From the NCBI GenBank assembly GCA_900541175.1, contig UQIT01000003.1, positions 1-64,000 of the forward strand: a stretch of DNA of 64,000 nt. Reading direction: 5' to 3'. A program made the translations under genes and the position numbers. The stretch comes from an uncultured Collinsella sp. GTDB lineage: Bacteria; Actinomycetota; Coriobacteriia; Coriobacteriales; Coriobacteriaceae. Below are positions 35,217 to 44,628 of this stretch, piece by piece; positions within the stretch are counted from its first letter, which is position 1, and every line of letters begins with the position of its first letter. Below the pieces are notes generated by a model. It saw only the letters and a list, made by a program, of their open reading frames with translations, made no database searches and was not told the DNA's origin.

Positions 35217-36215
35217 ATGACCCATTGCAATGACCAGCTCATCGACCAACTGCTCACTCAAGCCGAACAAGAGGGGCGCTGCCTGATTCCCCCGAGCACG
35301 GCGATCCGAAAAGCGCTCCTTCGGCGCACCGGCGGCACGGTTGTCTCGCCCATGCCGGGGTTGTTTGCGCGAAAAACGCGCTGGGATGAACTCAACCGAG
35401 CGCAACGCCATTGCGAAATCCTCCGCGCCCTTGCGATCATCCACCCCGATTGGACGTTCTGCTCGTTTTCGGCCGCCTGTCTGCTGGGGCTCGAGGTCTC
35501 GTGGCGACACCTGAATGTCGTGCATGTCTGCAGTACCACCAAGCCGTCGGCTCGTCCGGGCGCACATATTCAGCGGCACCAGATTGAGCCGGCCGGAGCA
35601 AAACGCAGAGCCGGCATATCGGTAACGCCGCCCATCCAAACGGTTACAGATTGCCTGTTGCAGACCGGTTTTGCCGACGGTATGCCCATTGCCGATTCGG
35701 CGATCTCAAAGCTCGTCCTTGTGCGGGAACAGCTGATGGAGGCCGTCGAGCAACGAGCAACTGCCCGCAATGGTCGCGCGATTCGTACGGCTCTCACAAC
35801 GCTTCGATATGCCGACGCCCGCGCCGAGAGCGGCGGGGAATCGGTCGCCCGAGCCGTCATGATCGAGACGGGCTTTGCGCCCGATTGGCTTCAATACGAG
35901 CTGACGGACCCCTTCAATTCGGCCAAGCCCATACGAACGGACTTTGCCTGGGAGCGCCAGGCGCGGGAACTCACGCTGGGCGAGCTCGACGGGCTCATCA
36001 AATATACCGACCAGACCATGCTGGCCGGACGCACCACCGCCGAGGCGCTCGTTGCCGAACGACAGCGCGAGGCGCACCTATCGCTCTACGGTCACCCTCT
36101 GCTGCGCTTTACCATCAGCGAGGTCCGCTCGGCAGGAGTGCTCGCCAAAAAGCTACAGACGGCAGGCATCCGGCAGACCGCGCTGCCGACATGGCTCAAC
36201 GAGGTGGACCTGTAG
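35217..36215 (+). CDS. AbiEi-like protein with DUF559/Vsr-like nuclease C-terminus
   Basis: A 332-residue protein after AAAAGGAGG. The N-terminal 140 residues resemble the AbiEi antitoxin family: a promoter-binding-type helix region, then GLFARKTRWDELNRAQRHCEILRAL and the FCSFSAACLLGLEVS segment. The C-terminal 110 residues follow the short Vsr/DUF559 endonuclease pattern: GESVARAVMIETGFAPDWLQYE, IRTDFAWERQ, GELDGLIKY and AERQREAHLSLYGHPLLRFT. The acidic residues and Lys of the nuclease site are present. No AbiEii toxin partner is adjacent. It is enclosed by two hairpin repeat arrays. Confidence 0.7.
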   Translation: MTHCNDQLIDQLLTQAEQEGRCLIPPSTAIRKALLRRTGGTVVSPMPGLFARKTRWDELNRAQRHCEILRALAIIHPDWTFCSFSAACLLGLEVSWRHLNVVHVCSTTKPSARPGAHIQRHQIEPAGAKRRAGISVTPPIQTVTDCLLQTGFADGMPIADSAISKLVLVREQLMEAVEQRATARNGRAIRTALTTLRYADARAESGGESVARAVMIETGFAPDWLQYELTDPFNSAKPIRTDFAWERQARELTLGELDGLIKYTDQTMLAGRTTAEALVAERQREAHLSLYGHPLLRFTISEVRSAGVLAKKLQTAGIRQTALPTWLNEVDL

Positions 36216-36249
36216 GAGCTGTTGAGCTTATGCCCGCCTGCCCATCAAA

Positions 36250-36573
36250 CTGGGGCACACTTTCCAGTTGGCGGCACCGCGGAAACCATATCTCAGATTG
36301 AGTGCTCAGAATGGGATGCGCCTTCCATATGGCATACCTAGCGGAAACCGTGTCCCGGAATCAAGGCCCAGAACGGGACACGCTTTCCGGCTGAAGCGCC
36401 CAGCGGAAACTGCATCCCGGAATAGACGCTCAAACTGGGACGCAATTTCCGCTGAGGTTCCATCCGGAAACTGTGTCCCACTCCGAGCGTCAATTCTGGG
36501 ATGAACTTTCCGCCAGAGGGTTCAGCCGGAAACGGCATCCCACTCTGAAGCGAAATTCTGGGACGCAGTTTCC
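36250..36573. repeat. Hairpin repeat array 2 (five units plus a half unit)
   Basis: Units start with GGAAA at 36281, 36343, 36405, 36466 and 36528, a 61-62 bp period; a right half-unit (GGGG...TTTCC) lies at 36252-36265. The design is the same as in array 1: GGAAAC-n4-TCCC, an 18-bp centre, GGGA-n5-TTTCC. The two last units share gcatcccactctga with array 1, so the arrays are related and in the same orientation. The 480-base gap holds this array and the xdhD terminator. Confidence 0.85.
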
Positions 36574-36590
36574 GCATGCGGAGGCGCTCC

Positions 36591-36626
36591 AAACAAAAGG
36601 CCCCGGCTCGCGATGGAGCTGGGGCC
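36591..36626 (-). terminator. Terminator of the xdhD-ygfK block
   Basis: On the minus strand an 11-bp stem (36599-36609 with 36616-36626, one mismatch), 6-nt loop and TTTTGTTT. It lies 70 nt beyond the xdhD stop. Confidence 0.85.
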
Positions 36627-36695
36627 AAAGGCGCAGCGTATGTAGTTGATGCTCAGCGCGAACAGCCCGTCAGTAATGACCGTCCGCGCCCTACC

Positions 36696-39473
36696 CTACC
36701 CGCGGTGACGGGCGCGGCTGTACGGCGTATCCACCATGGGCAGATCTGGACGCAGCTTGCCGTCAAACGCGCGGTAGGCGTTCTGCACGGCGGGCGCCGT
36801 GGGGATCGTTGCGATCTCGCCGATGCCCTTGCCGCCGTATGCCACGGGCAACAGTTCGTCCTTCTCCACGTAGATGGCGTGGATATCCGGAATCTCGGGC
36901 GCGCGGAACAGCCCGAGCGTACCGTACCTTGCCTGGGGTACGCAGTCCTTGAGCGGCCAGTCCTCGGTAAGCGCATAGCCCATCCCCATGAGCACGCCGC
37001 CTTCGATCTGACCCTGGATGGAGATGGGGTTGACCACCTTGCCGGAATCGTGCGCAGCATAGACCTCGCTCACGCGGCCGTCATCATCCAGAATGACCAC
37101 ATGCGTGGCAAAGCCGTAGCAGATGTGGCTCTTGGGGTTGGGAACGTCGGCGCCCAGCTTGTCGGTCGGCTCCAGGTACACGTACCCAAACTCGCAGCCC
37201 TCGAGCGCCTTGATGGCGGCAGCGGGATCTTGAGGATGCATACCCTGGCCGGCGACGAGTTCCTGTGTGTGCAGCTGATAGGCGCGACCGTCGTCGTACT
37301 CGATCTTGACGCCATCACCATGGGCGCTCACAGGAGCATCGGGTGCAGGCTTGCCGGCCTCGATGTCAAGCATGGCATCGCGCAGCAGGAAGGCGGCACC
37401 GCGCACGGCCTCGCCGGTCACGACCGTCTGACGCGAGCCAGACGTGGTGCCGGAGTCGGGAGCGTTCTCGGTGGAGCACTCGCCGTTAGCAATGCAGCTC
37501 AGCGGCAGACCGCATGCCTCGGCAACGTCCTGCAAAAAGACGGTGTTGCAGCCCTGGCCGATGTCGGACGTGGCGGCGTAGACCACGGCGCGGCCATCCT
37601 CGACGCGAATCTTGCAGCGGCCGGCATCGGGCAGGCCCACGCCCACGCCGGCATTCTTCATGGCGCAGGCAATGCCGGCGTGGCCGGGATGCGCGTAGTA
37701 GGCGTCCTTGACCTCGAGCAGCGTCTCCTTAAGCGCCGTGGAGCAATCGGCAATCTGGCCGTTGGGCAGAACCTCGCCCGGCTCGATAGCGTTACGGTAG
37801 CGGATCTCCCACGGATCCAGGCCGACTTTCTCGGCCAGCAGGTCGATCAGGCTCTCGAGCGCAAACTCGGACTGGCACACGCCAAAGCCTCGGTACGCGC
37901 CGGCGGGCGGGTTGTTGGTGTAGTAGCCAAAGCCGCGGATGTCGGTGTTCTGGTACTTGTAGGGGCCAACGGCATGCGTGCAGGCGCGCTCGAGCACCGG
38001 ACCGCACAGCGACGCGTAGGCGCCGGTGTCAAAGTTGATCTCGCAGTCCAGACCGGTAAAGTTGCCCTCGGCGTCGCAACCCAGCGTAAAGGTGCCGTCC
38101 ATGGCATGACGCTTGGGATGGAAGGCAAGCGACTCGGCACGCGTGAGCTTGCACTTCACGGGACGCTGGAACTTATATGCGGCGAGCGCGGCCAGGTGCT
38201 GGATGGACACGTCCTCCTTGCCGCCAAAGCCGCCACCCACGAGCATGGTCTCGACGACCACGCGCTCGGGCTCGTTGTCCCAGCCAAACATGTGGGCGCA
38301 CTCTTTGCGCGTATCGTAGGCACCTTGATCGGTCGACTGCACCTTGACGCCGTTCTTGTACGGGAAGGCGACGGCGCACTCGGGCTCCAAGAAGGCATGC
38401 TCGGTAAAGGGCGTGGTAAAGCGCTGCGTCACGGTGAACGCGCTCTCCGCCAGTGCCTTGGCGGCGTCGCCACGCGTCACGTGACGGCTCTGGCATACAT
38501 TGTCCTTGAGCTCCACCGTGTTGCCAAAGGCAAAGAAGCTGTCGTGCAGACGTGGGGCGTCGGTGGCCTTGGCCTCGGCGATGTTGCGCACGGGCTCCAG
38601 CGGCTCGTAATCGATCTTTACGAGCTTCTTGGCCTTCTCGAGCGTCGCCTCGTCCTCGGCAACCACCAGCACGATGGCGTCACCCACGCAGCGGGTGATA
38701 TCGCCCTGGGCGATCATGACGTCCCAGTCCTGGATAAGGTGGCCGACCTGGTTGACTGGCACGTCCTCGGCGCGCAGAATGCCCACCACGCCGGGCAGGG
38801 CCTCGGCCTTGGAGGTATCGATGGAGAGCACGCGGGCGCGCGGGTACTTGGAGCGCACGGCGCTGGCATAGGTCAGGCCCGGCTGATCGAGTTCGTCGAT
38901 GTCGTCGGGGTACTTACCCTCGCCGAGCACCTTCTTGCGCACGTCGATACGGAAGGCGCGCTTGCCCACGCCGTAGTCGTCGCCGCGCTCCAAGTCCTCG
39001 TCGATCTGCTTTTCGCCGCGGAGCACCGCGGCCGCCAGCGAAATGCCCTCGATGATCTTTTTGTAGCCAGTGCAACGGCAGACGTTGCCGCGGATGGCGT
39101 ACTTGATCTGCTCCTCGGTGGGCTCGGGATCCTCGGCGATGAGCGCTGCACCCGCCATGACCATGCCGGGGATGCAAAAACCGCACTGCACGGCGCCCAC
39201 GGCGCCAAAGGCGTACACAAAGGCCTCGCGCACGTCCTCGGGCAGGCCCTCGACGGTCACGATGTTGCGGCCGGCGGCAAGAGCGGTGGTCAGCACGCAC
39301 GCCTTGACGGCCGCACCGTCCACGTGGATGGTGCAGGTACCACAGGCGCCCTCGGAGCAGCCGTCCTTGGCGGAGTGAATGTGCAGGTCGTCGCGCAGAT
39401 AACGCAGCAACGGTTTGTTTTGGGTCGTCGTGCGCTCGACGCCGTTAACGGTAAAAGTGAATTCCTGTGCCAT
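36696..39473 (-). CDS. xdhD: Selenium-dependent xanthine dehydrogenase-like molybdenum hydroxylase
   Basis: A 925-residue protein fusing the iron-sulfur and molybdenum subunits. Residues 1-80 are a plant-type [2Fe-2S] domain (C39, C44, C47, C59) and 85-160 a second [2Fe-2S] domain (C97, C100, C132, C134). The rest is the molybdopterin part: GGGFGGKEDVSIQ, PPAGAYRGFGVCQSEFA, SGTTSGSRQTVVTG and GKGIGEIATIPT, which holds the catalytic Glu. No FAD domain is present. The family, with yqeB and yqeC, needs a labile selenium rather than selenocysteine. It should hydroxylate xanthine, hypoxanthine or a related purine and pass electrons to the polyferredoxin and YgfK. Confidence 0.93.
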   Translation of the reverse strand: MAQEFTFTVNGVERTTTQNKPLLRYLRDDLHIHSAKDGCSEGACGTCTIHVDGAAVKACVLTTALAAGRNIVTVEGLPEDVREAFVYAFGAVGAVQCGFCIPGMVMAGAALIAEDPEPTEEQIKYAIRGNVCRCTGYKKIIEGISLAAAVLRGEKQIDEDLERGDDYGVGKRAFRIDVRKKVLGEGKYPDDIDELDQPGLTYASAVRSKYPRARVLSIDTSKAEALPGVVGILRAEDVPVNQVGHLIQDWDVMIAQGDITRCVGDAIVLVVAEDEATLEKAKKLVKIDYEPLEPVRNIAEAKATDAPRLHDSFFAFGNTVELKDNVCQSRHVTRGDAAKALAESAFTVTQRFTTPFTEHAFLEPECAVAFPYKNGVKVQSTDQGAYDTRKECAHMFGWDNEPERVVVETMLVGGGFGGKEDVSIQHLAALAAYKFQRPVKCKLTRAESLAFHPKRHAMDGTFTLGCDAEGNFTGLDCEINFDTGAYASLCGPVLERACTHAVGPYKYQNTDIRGFGYYTNNPPAGAYRGFGVCQSEFALESLIDLLAEKVGLDPWEIRYRNAIEPGEVLPNGQIADCSTALKETLLEVKDAYYAHPGHAGIACAMKNAGVGVGLPDAGRCKIRVEDGRAVVYAATSDIGQGCNTVFLQDVAEACGLPLSCIANGECSTENAPDSGTTSGSRQTVVTGEAVRGAAFLLRDAMLDIEAGKPAPDAPVSAHGDGVKIEYDDGRAYQLHTQELVAGQGMHPQDPAAAIKALEGCEFGYVYLEPTDKLGADVPNPKSHICYGFATHVVILDDDGRVSEVYAAHDSGKVVNPISIQGQIEGGVLMGMGYALTEDWPLKDCVPQARYGTLGLFRAPEIPDIHAIYVEKDELLPVAYGGKGIGEIATIPTAPAVQNAYRAFDGKLRPDLPMVDTPYSRARHRG

Positions 39474-39485
39474 GGTGATTCCCTT

Positions 39486-39965
39486 CTACACGCCGGCGGC
39501 GATGCCGGTGCGGTCGTGGATGGCGCCATGCGGGCACACGACGGCGCACATGCCGCACGACAGGCAGTCCGCGCCGTCGATATGGGCACAGTTGTCCTCG
39601 ATGCGGATAGCGCCGGCAGGGCACTTTTTGGCGCACATGCCGCAACCGATGCAGCTCGTGTCGCAGATCTTGCGCGCAATGGCGCCCTTATCGGTGTTGT
39701 TGCAGCGCACCAGGATGTTCTGGTAGCCGGGAACGAAGGCGATCACGCGCTGCGGGCACGCCATGCCGCACAGGCCACAGCCCGCGCACTTTGAGCGATC
39801 CACGCGGGCGATGCCATCGACCAGCGCAATGGCGCCGTGGGGGCAGGCCGTGACGCAGGCGCCACAGCCAATGCAGCCTTCGTTGCAGCGGGCGTCGCCG
39901 CCTGCGGAGGCACAACCACTCCCGCAGGCAACGTAGGCCACGTTATGTTGAATGGATTTGGCCAT
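39486..39965 (-). CDS. Polyferredoxin with four cysteine cluster motifs
   Basis: A 159-residue protein with four CxxCxxC-type motifs: CIGCGACVTACP, CAGCGLCGMACP, CIGCGMCAKKCP and CLSCGMCAVVCP. The N-terminus has extra Cys (CGSGCASAGGDARC). It is 12 nt before xdhD and 11 nt after ygfK, so it probably carries electrons between them. It has no membrane segment. Confidence 0.92.
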   Translation of the reverse strand: MAKSIQHNVAYVACGSGCASAGGDARCNEGCIGCGACVTACPHGAIALVDGIARVDRSKCAGCGLCGMACPQRVIAFVPGYQNILVRCNNTDKGAIARKICDTSCIGCGMCAKKCPAGAIRIEDNCAHIDGADCLSCGMCAVVCPHGAIHDRTGIAAGV

Positions 39966-39976
39966 AAGAGACTCGC

Positions 39977-42976
39977 CTATTTCTTAAGAAGGTACGGATA
40001 GTTGTCGCGCACGGCCTTGATGGTCAGGCGGACGGCCTCGGGAAGGCCGGTGTTGACGGCATCGACCGAGACGGTGCGGACCGTGCCGGCGACGCGAACC
40101 CTAAAGTGATCCTCGTCTACGGCCAGGAAGCCCTCGTTCTCGGAGTTCTCCATGTCCTCCTCACTCCAGAACAGGGTGAGCTTGTCCTTATAGGGACGAC
40201 CCTCCTGGTAGGGGCAGAACACGGCGCAGTTGCCGCACTCGTTGCACATGCCGTCGACGTGGACGACCTGATGCTTGGCCAGGCCCGGCACCTTAATTGC
40301 CACGTTGGCGCGGTTGGGGCACACATCGCAGCAGACCTCGCACACCGAGCCGCAGCCCAGGCAGCGAGTCTTGGTGCAGTTGCGCTTGTCGCGGCACAGC
40401 GACCCCTTGCGCTCGTAGCAAGTGTCCTCGCGACCGGTCTGAGCATTCTGGTCGGCGTACTTGTTAAAGTCCACGCCGGCGATGGCACGGGCAACCTCGG
40501 CGGCATCGGCGATAGCCTCGACCACGGTGGCAGGACCGCGGCGGCAGTCGCCCGCAGCCCAGACGCCCTCGACGCCGGTGGAGGTGGCGGCAAGGCGGCC
40601 GCGACGGTCGTGCTCGATGCCCGCGGCATCGTACAGGCTGGCATCGATGCCCTCGCCCACGGCGCAGATCACCGTGGTGGCGGAAAGCTCGACGGTCTCG
40701 CCCGTGGCGACAGGGCTGCGACGGCCGCTTGCATCCGGCTCGCCAAGCTCCATAACGTCGCAGGTCAGCACGGCGCCGTTAAGTGCCTTGGGGGCCAGCA
40801 GCTCGCAGAACTCAACACCGTCGGCAAGAGCAAGATCAAGCTCTTCCTCGTCAGCGGGCATCTGCTTCTTGGTGCGGCGATACACCAGGCGCACGTTCTT
40901 CACGCCAGCCAGACGCTTGGCCACGCGGGCCGCGTCCATGGCGGTGTTACCGGCGCCAATGACCACGACGTCCTCGCCCAGCTCGAGCTTCTCGCCCTTC
41001 TTGGCGGCCTCGAGGAACTCCAGCACATCGAGCTCGGCGCCCTCGCCCAAGCCCGCAGAGCCGGGCATCCAGGCACCGGTGGCCACGACCACGTCGGTAA
41101 AGCCCTGGGCCTTGAGCTCGTCGATGGACTCCACGCGGGCGTTGAGCTGCACCTTGGCACCAAAGGCCAGGCAGAGCTCTGCGTCGTGAGAGATATCGTC
41201 GCTGGCGATACGGAACTCGGGGATCACGTGACGGACCACGCCTCCGAGCGAGTCGCGGGCTTCGAAGATGGTGACGGGCACGCCGGCGCGCGTCAGGAAG
41301 AACGCGGTCGCCAGGCCGGCCGGGCCGCCGCCGATAACGGCAACGTTGCGCTCGCCGACGTTGGCAATAGCCTGGGCGCGCAGCTTAGGCAGCACGGCGG
41401 TCATGGCCTCGCGGGCGGCCTTGAGCTTGCTGGCGCGAATCTGGGCGCCCTCGGGCTCGTAGAACGCACGCTCGCAGGCACGGCCGCAGGGATGCGGGCA
41501 GATGGTGCCGGTAATGAACGGCAGGGCATTGCGCTCGATGATGATGTTGAGTGCGTCCTCGTAGCGGCCCTCGTCAACAGCCGCCAGGTAGGCGGGAATA
41601 TCCTGCTGGATGGGGCAGCTCGTACGGCACGGCGTGGTAAAGCAGTCGGAAAGCGGGCTCTTGCCGGCAACCTTGCGGTCGGGCAGCGGGCGCAGCGGCT
41701 TCTTGTAGAGCGGGTTGGTGAGCGAGTCGGTCTGGATCGCGGTCACTGCCTCGAGCGAAATGCCCTCAAACGGCTTGCCGTCCAGGTCGGCAAACTCGCC
41801 GGCCATCTGGCTAAAGCGCTCGTAGCCACCGGGCTTGAGCACGTCGGTCGCCAGGGTGACGGGCCAAATGCCGGCGTCATACAGAGCGCGGATGTTGTAG
41901 ACCGTGGCGCCGCCGGAGTAGCTGATGCGCAGCCTGCCATCGAACTGCTCGGTAATGCGGCGGGCAGCCTCGATGGTCAGCGAGAACAGCGAACGGCCGG
42001 ACATGTACATCTCGGTGGAGGGCAGCTCGTTTCTCGTCACGTCGACGGGGAACGTGTTGGTCAGCTTGACGCCAAACTCAAGACCGCGCTCGGCGCACAG
42101 GGCAATCAGGCGCTCGAACATGGGCACGGCGTCGGCCCACTGCAGGTCCTCGCGGAAGTGCGTGTCATCGAAGACGATGTAGTCAAAGCCCAGCTCGTTC
42201 AGACGCTGGCGGGCAAACTCATAACCCAGCAGCGTGGGGTTGCACTTGATGTAGGTGTTGAGGCCCTTCTCGGTGATCAGATAGGTCGCGATGCGCTCGA
42301 TCTCCGCCGGCGGGCAGCCGTGCAGGGTAGACTCGGTGATGGAGTTGGAGACGCGTGCCGGGATGGATTCGACAAATGCGGCGTCGACATGCTCAAACTT
42401 GTCCAGGTTGGCAAGCGCCCATGCGCGGCACTCATTCCAGACGTCAGAGCCGCTGGCGTCCTTCATGCCCTCGATGTAGGCATCGACCTTGGGGCTCTTG
42501 ATGCCTTCTAGGTCATAGCCCACGGACATGTTAAAGACAAAGCCGTCCGGGCTGCCCAGACCGTACTCGCGAGCGATGAGGTGGCAGGCGAACCATGCCT
42601 TCACGTACTCGGCAAAAGCCTGCGGAACCTCGAGCTCGGTCGACCACTCGCAGTTGTAGCACTCGTCCTGCGCCACGATGCAGGGCTTGTTCACACACTT
42701 GGAGAGCTCCTCGCCGTCCATAACCTGAACGGTCTTGAGCTCAAAGAAGCGGGAACCGGCCACATAAGAGGCCACGATGTTCTGGGCCAGCTGCGTATTG
42801 GGACCGGCGGCCGGGCCAAACGGAGTCTCGATGCGCTCGTCAAAAATGGGAAGCGCGCCCTCCTGGTTGGCCGTGACCATCTTACGCACGCCAAAGATGG
42901 CGCCCTGGGTCTTGTGCTCCTCGATGATCCAGTTCATCAGCTGCGAAAACGGGATCGGCCTCATGATGTCGCTCAT
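39977..42976 (-). CDS. ygfK: YgfK, putative iron-sulfur flavoprotein oxidoreductase of purine catabolism
   Basis: A 999-residue protein. The N-terminal 440 residues are a dihydroorotate-dehydrogenase-like barrel region (MRPIPFSQLMNWIIEE at the start). A GltD-like part follows: CFTTPCRTSCPIQQDIPAYL and ICPHPCGRACERAF, an FAD motif VIGGGPAGLATAFFL and a second nucleotide motif VVIGAGNTAMDAARV. The C-terminus has Cys motifs CLGCGSVCEVCCDVCP and CNECGNCAVFCP. It is named selenate reductase in databases, but its place between ssnA and xdhD fits a purine-linked redox enzyme. ATG 42976 follows GAGG. Confidence 0.93.
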   Translation of the reverse strand: MSDIMRPIPFSQLMNWIIEEHKTQGAIFGVRKMVTANQEGALPIFDERIETPFGPAAGPNTQLAQNIVASYVAGSRFFELKTVQVMDGEELSKCVNKPCIVAQDECYNCEWSTELEVPQAFAEYVKAWFACHLIAREYGLGSPDGFVFNMSVGYDLEGIKSPKVDAYIEGMKDASGSDVWNECRAWALANLDKFEHVDAAFVESIPARVSNSITESTLHGCPPAEIERIATYLITEKGLNTYIKCNPTLLGYEFARQRLNELGFDYIVFDDTHFREDLQWADAVPMFERLIALCAERGLEFGVKLTNTFPVDVTRNELPSTEMYMSGRSLFSLTIEAARRITEQFDGRLRISYSGGATVYNIRALYDAGIWPVTLATDVLKPGGYERFSQMAGEFADLDGKPFEGISLEAVTAIQTDSLTNPLYKKPLRPLPDRKVAGKSPLSDCFTTPCRTSCPIQQDIPAYLAAVDEGRYEDALNIIIERNALPFITGTICPHPCGRACERAFYEPEGAQIRASKLKAAREAMTAVLPKLRAQAIANVGERNVAVIGGGPAGLATAFFLTRAGVPVTIFEARDSLGGVVRHVIPEFRIASDDISHDAELCLAFGAKVQLNARVESIDELKAQGFTDVVVATGAWMPGSAGLGEGAELDVLEFLEAAKKGEKLELGEDVVVIGAGNTAMDAARVAKRLAGVKNVRLVYRRTKKQMPADEEELDLALADGVEFCELLAPKALNGAVLTCDVMELGEPDASGRRSPVATGETVELSATTVICAVGEGIDASLYDAAGIEHDRRGRLAATSTGVEGVWAAGDCRRGPATVVEAIADAAEVARAIAGVDFNKYADQNAQTGREDTCYERKGSLCRDKRNCTKTRCLGCGSVCEVCCDVCPNRANVAIKVPGLAKHQVVHVDGMCNECGNCAVFCPYQEGRPYKDKLTLFWSEEDMENSENEGFLAVDEDHFRVRVAGTVRTVSVDAVNTGLPEAVRLTIKAVRDNYPYLLKK

Positions 42977-43074
42977 AATGAGCTCCTCTCTGTAACGCCC
43001 GGCGAGACCGCGCGGCGGGCGCAAATACGGTGTAGCGCTAGCACAGCGCCGGCGACCCCGCGGAGGCCGCCTAT

Positions 43075-43110
43075 ACGCGCGTCGGATGCGGCGAAACATC
43101 CGACGCGCGT
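43075..43110 (-). other. Perfect 14-bp hairpin between ssnA and ygfK
   Basis: Arms acgcgcgtcggatg (43075-43088) and its complement (43097-43110) with an 8-nt loop, 15 nt after the ssnA stop. No T run. It may reduce read-through or protect the ssnA 3' end. Confidence 0.6.
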
Positions 43111-43124
43111 GAATCTACTTGTAA

Positions 43125-44480
43125 TTAGTAGGCGCGATCGTTGAGCGTGCTCCAGAGCTTCTTGGACTCAGCCATGGTCCACGCGTTGATCTTGTCCTCA
43201 TCAATGCCAACGAACTCGCGATCCTTGTACAGGACGCGGCCGTTGATGATGGTGGTGCGGCAGTTTTTACCCATCATGCCAAAGAGCATGTGGCCGTCGA
43301 TGTTCTCCTCGCTCAGCGGCGTAAAGGGCTTGTAGTCCATGACGATGACGTCGGCGGCAGCGCCGGCCTCGAGCACGCCGAGCTTGCGATCGAAGTACTT
43401 GCTCGCCATCTTGGCGTTGTTCTCGAACAGCATGGTCATGGCCTCGCACCAGCCCACGTTGGGCATGGCGGCGTTGTGGCGCTGAATGATCAGGAAGACC
43501 TTAAGGCTCTCGAGCATATCGTGGGTGTAGGCGTCGGTACCCATGCACACAGGAATGCCGCGGCGGAAGAATTCGAGCACGGGGGCGCAGCCCACGGCGT
43601 TGCCCATATTGGATTCGGGGTTGTTGACGAGCCAGGTGCCGGACTCCTTGACGATATCCATCTCGGCAGGCGTCACGTGGATGCAGTGGCCCAGCATGGT
43701 GTCGGGACCCAGCAGGTTGTGCTGCAGCAGGCGCTCGACCGGGCTGATGCCACCGCGGTTGAGGCGGGAATCCCACACGTCGTTCATGCCCTCGCACACG
43801 TGGATGTGGAAGCCGGTCAGGCCGTTGTTGGCGTCGGCCATCTTGTCCATGGTCTCGTCCGAAAGCGTAAAGGTGGCGTGACCGCCAAACATGGCGGCGA
43901 TCATGTGGTTATCGTTATCGCGACGCTCCTTGGCGGCCCACTGGGCAAACTCGGCGTTCTCGGCAATGGCCTGGTCGCATTTTTCCTGGCCGCGGCGATC
44001 AGAGACCTCGTAGCACAGGCACGAACGCATGCCCAGCTCCTGAGCTGCATCCTTAATGGTAAAGAGGCTTCCCGGGATCTCGCAGAAGCTCGCATGGTGA
44101 TCGAAGATCGTGGTGACGCCATCGCGGATGGAGTCAAGAATCGTGGCATAGGCGCTGGCCTTGGTGCCGTCGAGCGTCAGGTTGTCGTCGATCTTCCACC
44201 ACTGCTGCTCAAGATTCTCCAGGAAGTTGGTGGGGTTGCAGCCCTTAATGGCAAGGCCGCGGGCCAGACCCGAGTAGATGTGGGTGTGGCAGTTGATGAG
44301 TCCGGGCATGATGAGGTTGCCCTGGGCGTCGACGTACTCGGCATCCGGGTACTTGGCCTTGAGCTCGCACTCGGGGCCCACTTCGACGATCGTATCTCCG
44401 TCAATGGCGACCGCACCGTTTGGAATGAACGGGGTCTGAGCGTTGCGGGTAAAGACGGAACCGTTAGCGACCAGAAGCAT
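43125..44480 (-). CDS. ssnA: Amidohydrolase SsnA (aminohydrolase of the purine cluster)
   Basis: A 451-residue enzyme of the guanine deaminase/chlorohydrolase type. Metal ligands are in PGLINCHTHIYSGLARG, HIHVCEG, GHCIHV and MGTDAYTHDM. It would deaminate or open an amino-purine-derived ring. ATG 44480 is preferred over ATG 44498 because AAGGGAG is just upstream of it. It lies between the permease and ygfK, as in the E. coli cluster. Confidence 0.92.
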   Translation of the reverse strand: MLLVANGSVFTRNAQTPFIPNGAVAIDGDTIVEVGPECELKAKYPDAEYVDAQGNLIMPGLINCHTHIYSGLARGLAIKGCNPTNFLENLEQQWWKIDDNLTLDGTKASAYATILDSIRDGVTTIFDHHASFCEIPGSLFTIKDAAQELGMRSCLCYEVSDRRGQEKCDQAIAENAEFAQWAAKERRDNDNHMIAAMFGGHATFTLSDETMDKMADANNGLTGFHIHVCEGMNDVWDSRLNRGGISPVERLLQHNLLGPDTMLGHCIHVTPAEMDIVKESGTWLVNNPESNMGNAVGCAPVLEFFRRGIPVCMGTDAYTHDMLESLKVFLIIQRHNAAMPNVGWCEAMTMLFENNAKMASKYFDRKLGVLEAGAAADVIVMDYKPFTPLSEENIDGHMLFGMMGKNCRTTIINGRVLYKDREFVGIDEDKINAWTMAESKKLWSTLNDRAY

Positions 44481-44628
44481 GGATGCTCCCTTCAACATCA
44501 GGGGCGGGGTTTGACACCTCTGACATGGCGGAGTGCGAAGCGCCGGCCTACACCGGAAACGGGCCCTCTCCCGTCAACGCTTCACCAAAGGGACAAACCC
44601 TTTGAAGTGCGGCTTGGCGCCGCATGAC

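Noticed and set aside
34629..36573. CRISPR array interpretation of the 61-62 bp repeats
   Set aside because: The repeats are degenerate and palindromic over 46 bp, the linkers are short and partly conserved, and no cas gene is present.
36696..39473. Selenocysteine in the xanthine dehydrogenase-like protein
   Set aside because: The frame has no internal TGA. The selenium in this family is a labile atom at the cofactor, not selenocysteine.
36576..39794. 1072-codon open frame on the plus strand opposite xdhD
   Set aside because: It is antisense to a clearly conserved enzyme and made of low-information Ala/Gly/Leu/Val sequence; it also begins inside a terminator region.
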